DNA of 64,000 nt, taken from NCBI RefSeq assembly GCF_004310345.1, contig NZ_SISK01000002.1, positions 248,001-312,000 of the forward strand. Reading direction: 5' to 3'. Shown one piece after another: positions 37,500 through 45,781 of this stretch. The stretch comes from Paracoccus subflavus (lineage in GTDB: Bacteria; Pseudomonadota; Alphaproteobacteria; Rhodobacterales; Rhodobacteraceae). Position 1 is the stretch's first letter; every line of letters starts with the position of its first letter. The notes below the pieces were generated by a model that was not told the DNA's origin, did not search any database, and saw nothing but the letters and a program-made list of their open reading frames with translations. A program made the position numbers and the translations under genes.

Positions 37500-38735
37500 A
37501 TGAACCTCATCACTTGTGCTGATTTTGCCCAACGAATGCACATAACAGATCGAGCGGCTCGCAACGCATTCGCCAAGGCAGAATGGCGGGGCCACAAGCT
37601 GCCAGTCACGCAGCTCCAAGACAGACGTGGCGGTGCGGGTGGAGCCTGCTGGGGTCTACATGCAGAACTATGCTCGCCCGAACTGCGTGCGCTTCTGGCG
37701 GGCGATGAACTGGCAGTTTCAACGGCTATTGAAGGTACCCTTCACACCCCTCTTGACAATAAGCAGGTTGCGGTTGCGCGCGACCGGCAGCGGATCATCG
37801 CTCCGATCCTGAAGACCTCCTCCGGCTCGCCTGAGCGCGCTCAGGCGTTCCGCGAAACCGCAGCACAGCCCGCTCACCAGATTGCAGGGACGTTGCGCCC
37901 GGTGGCTGAACGGACCCTGCGCGAATGGGTCAACGAAACAGAGCGGAAGAGCGTGGCTGCGTTGCTTCCAAAGGCCCGAAAGGATCGCGGAGTTCGGCGC
38001 GTTCAGATCACCCGCGCATGGGATAGTGCGATCGGCCTGGACGAGGCCACGCAAGAGAAGCTGGCGGCTGAGATCGAGCGACTGGCGCGCAGCATGGTTA
38101 CCAACGATTGGACATCCACACGCGAGGTGCTGCGGCTGTGCAGTGATCATCTGGCCCGCGCTTCGGCCGAGGTCGGCTCGCCTCTGCCAGTGAAGCAGTT
38201 GCGCCGCATGTGCGCGCTCAACCCCAAATGGGCCAAGCGGGTCGGTCTGGACCGGTTCCGGCTCGTGCACGACAAGGATCACAAGACATGGCAGGACAAG
38301 GCGGTCCCGCGTGTTCGCCGCGATCTGCACGATACTCCCATGGGGCTGCTGATCGGCGACGTCCACTATGTGGATATGCTGGTCGAGGAAGGCGATCAGC
38401 CTATCCGTGTCCGGCTAATCGCCTGGATGGACGCCGCCAACATGTTCGCGTGGGTGACGCCTGAAAGACCCCTTGAAGCCCTGCGTGAAAGGGCCGTTCA
38501 AGGCCAGTCCGTGGCCCTGCCACCCTGCACCGTGCCCATAACGGAACATCGCCGCCAGCATCGCTCGGGCCGCCCGCCGGTCATCGACAGCAACCCGGTG
38601 TTGCAAGCATTCATCGTCGCGCGCCTCGACCGCCTGACGTTCAAGGAGATCGCGGACGACATCGCCCGGCACTTCCCGGCCGATCAGCACCTGCATCAAT
38701 CGACCATTCACCGCTGGTCCCAGAAGCGCCGCTGA
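37500..38735 (+). pseudogene. Truncated Mu-type transposase fused to an unrelated C-terminus
   Basis: 411-residue open frame. Residues 1-321 look like the N-terminal part of a Mu A transposase: winged-helix DNA-binding domains, then the start of the DDE core with the first Asp region (IGDVHYVDML) and LIAWMDAANMFAWVTP. The sequence then changes abruptly; residues 322-411 show no transposase features and end in a helix-turn-helix-like segment (RLTFKEIADDIARHF, QSTIHRWSQ). The second catalytic Asp and the Glu are missing, so it should be inactive alone. Most simply, a deletion joined the transposase to a gene from elsewhere in the ancestral phage. Confidence 0.75.
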
Positions 38736-38773
38736 CCCGTCCGCGACGACGCGCGACCATCTCCGATAAGCGC

Positions 38774-38791
38774 AAGACCTCTATAGGTCTT
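38774..38791 (+). terminator. Inverted repeat after the truncated transposase
   Basis: AAGACCT, four-base loop, AGGTCTT: a perfect 7-bp hairpin 39 bases behind the stop codon and just inside the right-end sites. It may end the element's transcript; no T-run is present. Confidence 0.4.
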
Positions 38792-38801
38792 CGCATATCG
38801 A

Positions 38802-38840
38802 TTGCGGAATAATTGGTTACACTGCGGAATAATTAGTTAC
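38802..38840. repeat. Right-end transposase-binding-like sites
   Basis: Two direct copies spaced 20 bp: TTGCGGAATAATTGGTTAC (38802-38820) and TGCGGAATAATTAGTTAC (38823-38840), the outer one six bases from the CA terminus. They mirror the left-end site. Confidence 0.78.
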
Positions 38841-38891
38841 GGAACACCAGGGCAGTCTGCCGGACGCAATCACGGCCATCCTGGCCGGACC

Positions 38892-39263
38892 TCAATACCG
38901 TTCGGAATTGCTCTTGGCGCGGGACTGGGCCGACAAGCTCAACAGAACCTCGGCCCGGCCGAATTCCCGCGCGGCATCAAGACGGGCCGCCTCGAACCGG
39001 GGCAGCATCCGGGCAAGGTTCTGTTCGGCCTGGTGCAGATCGCGTGCGCTTCGGCCTGCCTGGGCACTGGCGATCCGCGCCTCGGCCACGGACAGGGGGG
39101 CCTGGCTGCGATAGCTTTGGTCCAAGGCCGTGCGCATGGCATCGGCCTGTCCCTGGGCCTGCTTCATATGAAGGCTGAAGGCGGCGAAACGCTTTAGTTC
39201 GCGTTCGGCCTTGATCCGGGCAAGACGTTCCAACTGGGCCAGCATGTCGGCCTTGCCTACCAT
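38892..39263 (-). CDS. fliJ: FliJ-like flagellar protein
   Basis: 123-residue, almost wholly helical protein with Arg/Ala/Glu-rich heptads. FliJ is a soluble part of the flagellar export ATPase complex; sequence conservation is low, so the call rests on size, coiled-coil character and its place directly behind flhB (start overlaps the flhB stop). The ATG at 39263 is used. It is the last gene of the minus-strand flagellar operon; the Mu-like element lies 45 bases beyond its stop. Confidence 0.68.
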   Translation of the reverse strand: MVGKADMLAQLERLARIKAERELKRFAAFSLHMKQAQGQADAMRTALDQSYRSQAPLSVAEARIASAQAGRSARDLHQAEQNLARMLPRFEAARLDAAREFGRAEVLLSLSAQSRAKSNSERY

Positions 39264-40318
39264 CCCGCACGCGCCTTTTCCCGCATCTTTTCGGCAAACC
39301 GGATCGCGGCGGCGACCGCGGCGAACTGTTCGCGGCGGATTTCCTGGCCGATCTGGACCGTGGCGTGGATCGCACGCGCGCTGGGGGGGTCGGGAAAGAT
39401 CGGAACGCGGTGCTCGCGAGCGCGCTCGCGGATGCGGGCCGCGACCTCGTCGGTGCCCTTGGCCAGGCAGACCGGCGCGCGCCCGCTGCCGCGCTTCCAT
39501 TCCAGGGCGACGGCGTAATGGGTGGGGTTCACGATCACCACGTCGGCGCGGGCCACATCTGACAGCATCTGGCTGGTGGCGATGTCGATGGCCCGCTGGC
39601 GTCGGGCAGCCTTGAAATGGGGATCGCCCTCCGAATCCTTGAATTCATCCTCCATCTCCTTGCGGCTCATGCGGTTCTTGCGGCGATGGTCGAACCATTG
39701 CCAGCCCATGTCGAGGCCCGCGAACAGGACCGAGATCGCCAGCGCCAGCGCCAGCACCCGCCCCATCAGCACGCCCAGGTCCGCAATCCAGCGATCCCCC
39801 GCCAGCGGGCTGGCCGCCAGATGGTCCAGCAGCGCCCTGAACAGGAACCAGCCCCCCGCGCAGACCAGCGCCGCCTTGCCCAGCGAAATGGCGAATTGTA
39901 CCAGGCCGGTCCGCCCGAACTTTTGCCCGGCAGTCTTGAAGGGATTGATCCGGTTGATGTCGAAGGCCAATTTTTGCGGCGCAAAGACCAATCCCCGCCC
40001 GGCGATCAGCACGACAAAAAGCACCATGACCGGAATCGCCGACAGGGCCAGCGTCGTCCAGCCCGCGAAGTGTCCAAGGGCGGCGGCAATGGTGCTGGTG
40101 CTGCCGGGCGCCCAGCCCTCGGCGCCCAGGGCCCGGGTCGCCATCGTCATCCAGGCCTTGACGGCCAGGCCCGCGCCCAGGGTCAGCGCCAGCCAGGCGC
40201 CCAGATACATGGCCGCGGTGTTCAGCTCGATCGATCGCGGGATGTCGCCCTTTTCACGGGCCTGGCGCAGCTTCTGCTCGGACGCGTCAAAGGGTTTGTC
40301 GTTGTCTTCCTCGCTCAT
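39257..40318 (-). CDS. flhB: Flagellar export switch protein FlhB
   Basis: Inner-membrane component of the flagellar type III export gate that switches substrate specificity from rod/hook to filament. The 353 residues start MSEEDNDKPFDASEQKLRQA, have four membrane helices, and the cytoplasmic domain carries the self-cleaving NPTH motif in IVNPTHYAVAL. The ATG at 40318 overlaps the fliR stop by four bases. The call is firm. Confidence 0.96.
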   Translation of the reverse strand: MSEEDNDKPFDASEQKLRQAREKGDIPRSIELNTAAMYLGAWLALTLGAGLAVKAWMTMATRALGAEGWAPGSTSTIAAALGHFAGWTTLALSAIPVMVLFVVLIAGRGLVFAPQKLAFDINRINPFKTAGQKFGRTGLVQFAISLGKAALVCAGGWFLFRALLDHLAASPLAGDRWIADLGVLMGRVLALALAISVLFAGLDMGWQWFDHRRKNRMSRKEMEDEFKDSEGDPHFKAARRQRAIDIATSQMLSDVARADVVIVNPTHYAVALEWKRGSGRAPVCLAKGTDEVAARIRERAREHRVPIFPDPPSARAIHATVQIGQEIRREQFAAVAAAIRFAEKMREKARAGW

Positions 40319-41073
40319 GGCCCCTCCGGCAGCATGTAGCCCAGGACGGCATCGGCCCACAGGGCGATCATCATCGGCGCCAGGATGGCCAGTGCCGCCA
40401 GCGCCAGAAGAATCGCGGCGGGCGAGCCGATGAAGACCACCGGCAAGGCTGGCATGACGCGGTTTATCACCCCGGACAGGGCCTGAAACATGAACCCTCC
40501 CAATGTGAAGGGCGCGGCCAGCAGCAGGGCGATCCAGAAACTGCGCGCCACCAGCCCGATTGCCCCCAAGGCCAGCCCTTCCGCCTCGGGCCAACTGCCG
40601 CTGGGCCACAGGGTCAGGCTGTCGGCCATCAGATCCATCAGCATGACCGGCAGCCCCATGGCCATCAGGACGGCAAGACCGGCCAGATGAAGCAGATTGC
40701 CGATGGGATGCGGCGCGGCCTCGTTCTGGCCGCCGACAAGCTGCGACAGCGAGGTGGTTGCCGCGATGGCCGAGGTTGCGATGTCCAGAGACAAGACCAG
40801 AAGGCGCAGGCCCATCCCAGCGGCAAGGCCGATCACCGTTTCGGCCAGGGCCTGTCCGATGATCGGGATCGGACCCGTCGGCAACGGCAGCGGCGATACC
40901 GTCCCCGCCAGCAGCGGCGTCGCCGCCAGGGCGACGGCGGCCCTCACGCGTACGGGAATCACCCGCTCGCCAAGTCCGGGCAGCACCACCACGAAGGCTT
41001 GTACGCGCAGATAGACCAGCACCCAAGCCCAATTGAAGTCCGGCAGGATACGGGTCAGTTGATCCCACATCAC
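40315..41073 (-). CDS. fliR: Flagellar export protein FliR
   Basis: Polytopic part of the export gate, 252 residues with about six hydrophobic segments; VLPGLGERVIPVRVRAAVAL near residue 35 and LVGGQNEAAPHPIGNLLHL are recognisable. It is overlapped by flhA upstream and flhB downstream by four bases each. Start at 41073 or the adjacent ATG at 41070. Confidence 0.92.
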   Translation of the reverse strand: MMWDQLTRILPDFNWAWVLVYLRVQAFVVVLPGLGERVIPVRVRAAVALAATPLLAGTVSPLPLPTGPIPIIGQALAETVIGLAAGMGLRLLVLSLDIATSAIAATTSLSQLVGGQNEAAPHPIGNLLHLAGLAVLMAMGLPVMLMDLMADSLTLWPSGSWPEAEGLALGAIGLVARSFWIALLLAAPFTLGGFMFQALSGVINRVMPALPVVFIGSPAAILLALAALAILAPMMIALWADAVLGYMLPEGP

Positions 41074-43151
41074 CCGACCTCGATGGTGCCGACCAGATGC
41101 AGTTCTGCGGCGGGGTCGATTTCCTCGAGCCCCAGCACCGGCAGGGCGATCGCGTTCGAACCCAGAACCGCGCGCAGCATCCGCCGCCGATGGTCGGGCG
41201 CCACCAGCACCGTGTTCAGGGCAGGCTCGACCGTCGTCATGGCCCGGCGCGTCGCCTCAAGCAGCTTGCGCGAAAGGGCCGGGGTCAGCGCACCGCCGCC
41301 GGCCCGCCCGGTTTCGGCATCGGCGCGCACGAACTCGGCCTCCCAGGCGGGGTGCAGTTGCAGGGCCGAGATGGCCCCCGCAGGATCGGTATACTGCTGG
41401 GTGATCTGGCCGCGCAGGCGCTTGCGCACCAGTTCATAGACCGTTTCGATCGATTCGACGCTGCGGAACTCGCTCATGGCATCGACGATCAGGGGAAGAT
41501 TGCGGATGGATACCTTTTCGTCCAGAAGCGCCCGCAGCACGGCCAGCAGAGTTTCGGGGGCCACCTTGTCAGGGATCATGCCGTCGAAATAGCGCCGGTT
41601 GCGTTCGGCCCGGGCCGTGTCGGTCAGGGTTTTCAACTCCTCGATCTGGCGCTGCATGGCGCCAAGGGTCAGAAGCGCCGACAGATTGGCCTTGACCACC
41701 TCCATCAGGTGGGTGGACAGCACCTCCATCGGGGTCACGACGGTGGCACCCCGGGTGGCGGCATCGTCCTGGGTGCCCCGGTCGATCCAACGCGCAGGAC
41801 TGTGATAAACGGGCTCGCGCACCGGATCGCCGGGCAGGGCGTGCAGAACGGGGTCGGGGCCAAGCGCCAGAATCGCATTCGCCCGCAGGCTGCCGCGTCC
41901 GCGCACGACGCCATGGACGCGGATCTGATAGTCGCCCGGCAGAAGGTCGTCGGTGTCGGTGATGCGCACGTCGGGTAGGATCAACCCATAGGCGCGGGCG
42001 ATATGGATGCGCAGGTTGGTGATCCGGCTGCCGAGGCCGCGCGCCTGGTCGAGCGCGATCAGAACCAGATCGGACCCGATCTCGACGCTGATCTCGTCCG
42101 TGTCCAGAACGTCGCCGATGCGCGCGGCGGGACGCTGGGGCATGGGCTTGTCCGCCGGTTCCGCGGGGGCGGCCTGCAAGGCCTTCCGGTGCAGGCGCCA
42201 TGCCCCCAGGGCCAGGGCCGCGGCTATCCCCAGGAACAGGGGACGCGGCATTCCGGGCACGAAGGACATCAGCAGCATGGCGGCGGCGACCACGGCGGCG
42301 GGCTGCCAGCGGGTCATCATACCAAACAGAAGCCGCGTCGTCGTATCGCTCGCCCCGCCCCGCGATAGCAGAAGGGCCGCGGCCATCGAGGTGATCACGG
42401 CGGGAATCTGACTGACCAGACCATCGCCGATCGTCAGGTGGGAATAGGTTTTCAGGGCCTCGCCTGCCGGCATTCCATGGGCAATGATGCCGATCCCAAG
42501 GCCCATCAGCAGGTTGATCAGCGTGATGACGATGCCGGCCACCGCATCGCCCTTGACGAATTTCGACGCCCCGTCCAGGGAGCCGAAGAAGTTGATTTCC
42601 TGCTGGTCGCGAAGGCGCCGCCGCTTGGCCTCCTGATGATCGATAGCACCGGCATTCAGGTCGGCGTCGATGGCCAACTGCTTGCCGGGCAGCGAATCCA
42701 GGGCAAATCGCGCCGCGACCTCGGCCATCCGGCCCGAGCCCTTGGTAATGACCATGAAGTTCACGATCGAGATGACGGCGAACACCGTCAGTCCCACCAT
42801 CAACGACCCGCCCGCCACAAAGCTTGCGAAGCCGTTGATGATCTGGCCGGCAGCCTCGGTTCCGGTATGGCCCTGGGTCAGGATCAGCCGGGTCGAGGAT
42901 ACGTTCAACGACAGCCGGATCACCAGGGTCACCAGCAGCAGCATGGGAAAGGCCTGGAAATCCGTAGGCCTGTCGACCAGGGCCGCCATGACCAGCACCA
43001 GCGTGGCTGCGGCGATCGACAGCGCAAAGCCCATGTCCAGCACCGCGGCCGGCAGCGGAATGACCATCGAGATGACGATCAGCACCAGCCCGCCCGTGAC
43101 AAGCACCGAGGCATCGAAGGATCTCAGGCGGCTCGCTGCGGAAACGCTCAT
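41070..43151 (-). CDS. flhA: Flagellar export protein FlhA
   Basis: Largest gate protein of the flagellar export apparatus: about eight N-terminal membrane helices and a large cytoplasmic docking domain. The 693 residues show the FHIPEP-family signature region (RMAEVAARFALDSLPGKQLAIDADLNAG, about 135-162). The start is the ATG at 43151, giving MSVSAASRLRSFD; the frame is open a little further up but overlaps the preceding gene. The call is firm. Confidence 0.96.
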   Translation of the reverse strand: MSVSAASRLRSFDASVLVTGGLVLIVISMVIPLPAAVLDMGFALSIAAATLVLVMAALVDRPTDFQAFPMLLLVTLVIRLSLNVSSTRLILTQGHTGTEAAGQIINGFASFVAGGSLMVGLTVFAVISIVNFMVITKGSGRMAEVAARFALDSLPGKQLAIDADLNAGAIDHQEAKRRRLRDQQEINFFGSLDGASKFVKGDAVAGIVITLINLLMGLGIGIIAHGMPAGEALKTYSHLTIGDGLVSQIPAVITSMAAALLLSRGGASDTTTRLLFGMMTRWQPAAVVAAAMLLMSFVPGMPRPLFLGIAAALALGAWRLHRKALQAAPAEPADKPMPQRPAARIGDVLDTDEISVEIGSDLVLIALDQARGLGSRITNLRIHIARAYGLILPDVRITDTDDLLPGDYQIRVHGVVRGRGSLRANAILALGPDPVLHALPGDPVREPVYHSPARWIDRGTQDDAATRGATVVTPMEVLSTHLMEVVKANLSALLTLGAMQRQIEELKTLTDTARAERNRRYFDGMIPDKVAPETLLAVLRALLDEKVSIRNLPLIVDAMSEFRSVESIETVYELVRKRLRGQITQQYTDPAGAISALQLHPAWEAEFVRADAETGRAGGGALTPALSRKLLEATRRAMTTVEPALNTVLVAPDHRRRMLRAVLGSNAIALPVLGLEEIDPAAELHLVGTIEVG

Positions 43152-43426
43152 GGCCGGTCCGGTCCTGCGGGAGCGGGGTCCAGGATATCTGCCAGAGGCC
43201 AAGCGCCGGCAGTCAGCAGACCCGCCCGGCGCAGAAAGACAATCGCTTGCAGCCGCGCCTCCGGCGGCATCTGCATCAGCCGCGTCCGGTAATCGGGGGG
43301 CAGGGGCTCGCCCGCCAGCAGCCAGGCGGTCGCCTCCTCGGCCAGGGCTGCGGCGTCGGGCAACAGCCGGGTATCTGCTGCTGCGGCGTCTGCCAGGGCC
43401 ATCGTCAGGATCATGGCGCCGATCAT
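43148..43426 (-). CDS. Small exported protein between motA and flhA
   Basis: 92-residue protein with a likely signal peptide (MIGAMILTMALADAAAA) and a short helical remainder (PPDYRTRLMQMPPEARLQAIVFLRRAGLL). No domain recognised. It overlaps flhA by an ATGA junction and motA by one base, so it is a true member of the flagellar operon. A periplasmic role in motor assembly is conceivable but unsupported. Confidence 0.72.
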   Translation of the reverse strand: MIGAMILTMALADAAAADTRLLPDAAALAEEATAWLLAGEPLPPDYRTRLMQMPPEARLQAIVFLRRAGLLTAGAWPLADILDPAPAGPDRP

Positions 43427-44292
43427 CAGGCGGCCTTCTTCAGGTCGCGAAGCGCGGTTTCCAGGGTGTCGAAGCTGGGCCGCACATGGTCAGGCACGGT
43501 CTGGCGCCCAACCTCGACGCAAAGGGTGGTGGCGTGCTGGTGCAGACCGGCGATCAGAACCGATTTGATCACGTCGAAGAACACCAGATCCTGCTTGATG
43601 ACGCCGCTCAGCCGGCTTGCCAGGGGCGCCACGAAGCCATAGGCCAGAAACACCCCCAGAAAGGTGCCGACCAACGCCCCGCCGATCATCTTGCCCAGCA
43701 CGGCGGGCGGCTGGTCGATCGAACTCATGGTCTTGATGACGCCCAGCACGGCGGCAACGATGCCCAGGGCAGGCAAGGCATCGGCCATGGTCTGCAGGGC
43801 GTGGGGCACGTGCATGGCTTCTTCGCGCAGGGTGGCAAGGCGGCGCGACAGCATTTCCTCGACCTGGTAAGGGTCATCGTAGTTGAGGCTGGCCGAGCGC
43901 AGGGTATCGGTTATCAGCGATACGACCTCGTGATCGGCCAGAAGCCGGGGATAGGCCGTGAAGATCGAAGATTCCTGCGGGTTCTCGACATGCTGCTCGA
44001 GACCCACAGGGTTTTCGCGGGCGATCTTCAGCAGTTGGAACATCAGGCACAGCACATCCTGATGGTCGGATTCCGTCCATTTCGGGCCTTTGAAGGCCTG
44101 GACGATGCCCGAAAGCGTGTGTTTCAGCACATAACTGTCGTTCGACAACAGATAGGACCCCACGGCGGCGCCCATGATTATCATCATTTCGAAGGGCAGC
44201 GAATACAGGATCACTCCCATCTTGCCCCCGGCGAGGATATAGCCGCCAAAGACCATCACAAACGTAACGACGATGCCAACGATGCCAAACAT
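43426..44292 (-). CDS. motA: Flagellar motor stator protein MotA
   Basis: Forms with MotB the proton channel that drives rotation. 288 residues; four membrane segments, the start MFGIVGIVVTFVMVFGGYILAGGK, the cytoplasmic charged loop, and LPALGIVAAVLGVIKTM in the third helix. This is the long type of MotA found in alphaproteobacteria. motB is not in the window. It starts three bases after the motE stop. Confidence 0.94.
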   Translation of the reverse strand: MFGIVGIVVTFVMVFGGYILAGGKMGVILYSLPFEMMIIMGAAVGSYLLSNDSYVLKHTLSGIVQAFKGPKWTESDHQDVLCLMFQLLKIARENPVGLEQHVENPQESSIFTAYPRLLADHEVVSLITDTLRSASLNYDDPYQVEEMLSRRLATLREEAMHVPHALQTMADALPALGIVAAVLGVIKTMSSIDQPPAVLGKMIGGALVGTFLGVFLAYGFVAPLASRLSGVIKQDLVFFDVIKSVLIAGLHQHATTLCVEVGRQTVPDHVRPSFDTLETALRDLKKAA

Positions 44293-44295
44293 GGA

Positions 44296-44847
44296 TTATC
44301 TTTCCTGATCGTTGCTGACGCTGCGCGCGCCCATCTGGGCGGTCAGCAGCGCGGCTTGACGCGGCTCGACCGAGGCGATGATGCGGGCGCCGGTCTGGGG
44401 CTGGACGCGCATCAGGATCTCGGCTGCGAAATCGGGGGGAAGGTTGGTCAGGACGGCGGCGGCCTCGGCGGGCTTCATCTGGTCATAGACGGCGACCAGC
44501 CGGTCGATGTCCTCGCGCACCGCCTGGGAAGCGCCATCGCGGCGGGTCTGGATGCCGGACTTTTGCTGGCGCAACTCGGTCGCACGGGCGCGCAGGGCCG
44601 CTTCGGCGGTGGCGATCTCGGCCTTGCGTGCGTCCAGGGCTTCCATATAGCGCTCGATCCGCAGGGCGCGGTCGCGCAGCTCTGTCGCCAGCGCCACGGC
44701 CTCGGGGACATCGGTGCAGCCTTGCAGCAGGTCGGCCGAACTTGCGCTGGCCGCGAAGAACCGCGACAGATCGCCCGCCTGCCAGACCGCCGCGCCCGCC
44801 GGAACCGCAAAGGCCAGCGTCAGAATCAGCAGCGGGGATCTACGCAT
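44296..44847 (-). CDS. motE: MotE-like flagellar protein (MgtE-N-like domain)
   Basis: 183-residue protein with an N-terminal signal/anchor, a central coiled coil (IERYMEALDARKAEIATAEA...), and a C-terminal MgtE-N-like domain, YDQMKPAEAAAVLTNLPPDF. This matches MotE, the periplasmic chaperone of the MotC motility protein first described in Sinorhizobium. No MotC is seen here. It overlaps its upstream neighbour by eight bases. Confidence 0.82.
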   Translation of the reverse strand: MRRSPLLILTLAFAVPAGAAVWQAGDLSRFFAASASSADLLQGCTDVPEAVALATELRDRALRIERYMEALDARKAEIATAEAALRARATELRQQKSGIQTRRDGASQAVREDIDRLVAVYDQMKPAEAAAVLTNLPPDFAAEILMRVQPQTGARIIASVEPRQAALLTAQMGARSVSNDQER

Positions 44848-45199
44848 CGGCGGCCATCATGCGCTTGCGCAGCCGGCGCAGGGGAATGACGGGGGCGGGC
44901 GGGGCGGTCGTCGTCTGGGCCTGCGTGATCTTTTGACGCAGATCCCACAGCGCGCGCTCCTTGCGCGCGGCGGCGATCTCGGCCGACAGGGCCTCGCCCG
45001 CGGCCGTGGCCTCGGCGCGCGCTGTCCGGATGGCCCGGTCCAGCCGGTCCACCTCGGCGGCCATGACGGCAATGGCGCCGCCGAGCCCCGTTTCCAGATC
45101 GTTCAGCCGCCGCAGACGGCGCGAGAGAATCAGGCAAAAGGTACCGAGGCCCAGCGATGCCGCCAGCAGCGCAGCCTGAAAAGCATGTTCCAGTGTCAT
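44840..45199 (-). CDS. Membrane-anchored coiled-coil flagellar-operon protein (DUF6468-like)
   Basis: 119-residue protein: one N-terminal membrane helix (about 7-28), then a coiled coil (LNDLETGLGGAIAVMAAEVDRLDRAI) and a basic C-terminus. It overlaps fliL by four bases and motE by eight. Similar short proteins (DUF6468) follow fliL in other Rhodobacteraceae; its job is not established. Family name is from memory of that layout, not a search. Confidence 0.7.
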   Translation of the reverse strand: MTLEHAFQAALLAASLGLGTFCLILSRRLRRLNDLETGLGGAIAVMAAEVDRLDRAIRTARAEATAAGEALSAEIAAARKERALWDLRQKITQAQTTTAPPAPVIPLRRLRKRMMAADA

Positions 45200-45663
45200 T
45201 TGAAGCGAAACTCCGTAATCAGCAGATCCTTGAGCGCCTCGGCGCCCAGGACATAGCGGGACCGGGTGAGCAATTCGGCCCGGATGATCTCGAGCACGCC
45301 ACGCTTGTCATAGGCGGCGGGGTCGATGCCCGACAGGAAAGCGGTAAAGGCGTCCAGGATGCGCGGCATCAGGTGCGCGATCTGGGCTTGATGTGCCTGG
45401 TCCGTCTCGAGGCTGGCGGACAGCACGATGCTGCGCCCCGACCCGCCGGGGATCGCCAGCTCGATGGTCGGGACCGCAATAAAAACGGCATCCGAGACAG
45501 CCGGCGCGGCTTTCGGCTGCGTGGCCAGCATCGCCGAAGGCGACCACAGCCCCAGATAGGTCGATCCGAACCCGCCACCGGCCAGCAGAACGGCCGCGAG
45601 GATCGGGATCAGCTTTTTTCTGCCCGAGGTTTTCGGCGGCGGATCGAGGGTCGCATCGGTCAT
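45196..45663 (-). CDS. fliL: Flagellar basal-body protein FliL
   Basis: Bitopic membrane protein that surrounds and stabilises the stator. 155 residues: short N-terminus, membrane helix (about 19-40), periplasmic domain with the FliL pattern FIAVPTIELAIPGGSGRSIVLSAS and IRAELLTRSRYVLGAEALKDLLITEFRFK. The ATG at 45663 is chosen over the ATG seven codons upstream. It heads the minus-strand operon, divergent from fliF. Confidence 0.88.
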   Translation of the reverse strand: MTDATLDPPPKTSGRKKLIPILAAVLLAGGGFGSTYLGLWSPSAMLATQPKAAPAVSDAVFIAVPTIELAIPGGSGRSIVLSASLETDQAHQAQIAHLMPRILDAFTAFLSGIDPAAYDKRGVLEIIRAELLTRSRYVLGAEALKDLLITEFRFK

Positions 45664-45705
45664 TGTGATTCTCCGTCGTGACAAGACGGGAATAGCACCG
45701 CGCGA

Positions 45706-45720
45706 CTAACCAATTCTTAA
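45706..45720. promoter_or_regulatory. CtrA-binding-like box between fliL and fliF
   Basis: CTAA, seven bases, TTAA: one mismatch from the CtrA consensus TTAA-N7-TTAA. It sits in the 118-bp gap between the divergent fliL and fliF operons, where it could serve both. In Rhodobacteraceae CtrA is needed for flagellar gene expression. Confidence 0.6.
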
Positions 45721-45781
45721 TGCCGTTCATGCGATCACCGTCGGGACAAAGGAACCTGACGCTGATTCGAAAGGGCCGGTT

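Larger units (their letters stand above)
36541..38846 (+). mobile_element. Mu-like transposable element, internally deleted
   Basis: About 2.3 kb with lower GC than its flanks. Both ends begin TG and reach the same 14-base sequence CTAATTATTCCGCA after eight bases (left 36551-36564; right inverted 38823-38836). A second, internal copy lies at each end. Flanks share CCAG (36537-36540 and 38847-38850), a possible target duplication, though Mu relatives usually make 5 bp. Content: repressor (minus), Ner-like protein and truncated transposase (plus), the left-end order of Mu-like phages. No transposition helper B, lysis or head/tail genes remain. Confidence 0.8.

Noticed and set aside
36537..38850. 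Reading the element as a complete insertion sequence or a phage defence gene set
   Set aside because: Gene order repressor, Ner-like, Mu-type transposase and the multiple end sites fit a deleted Mu-like phage; the transposase lacks the rest of its catalytic domain.
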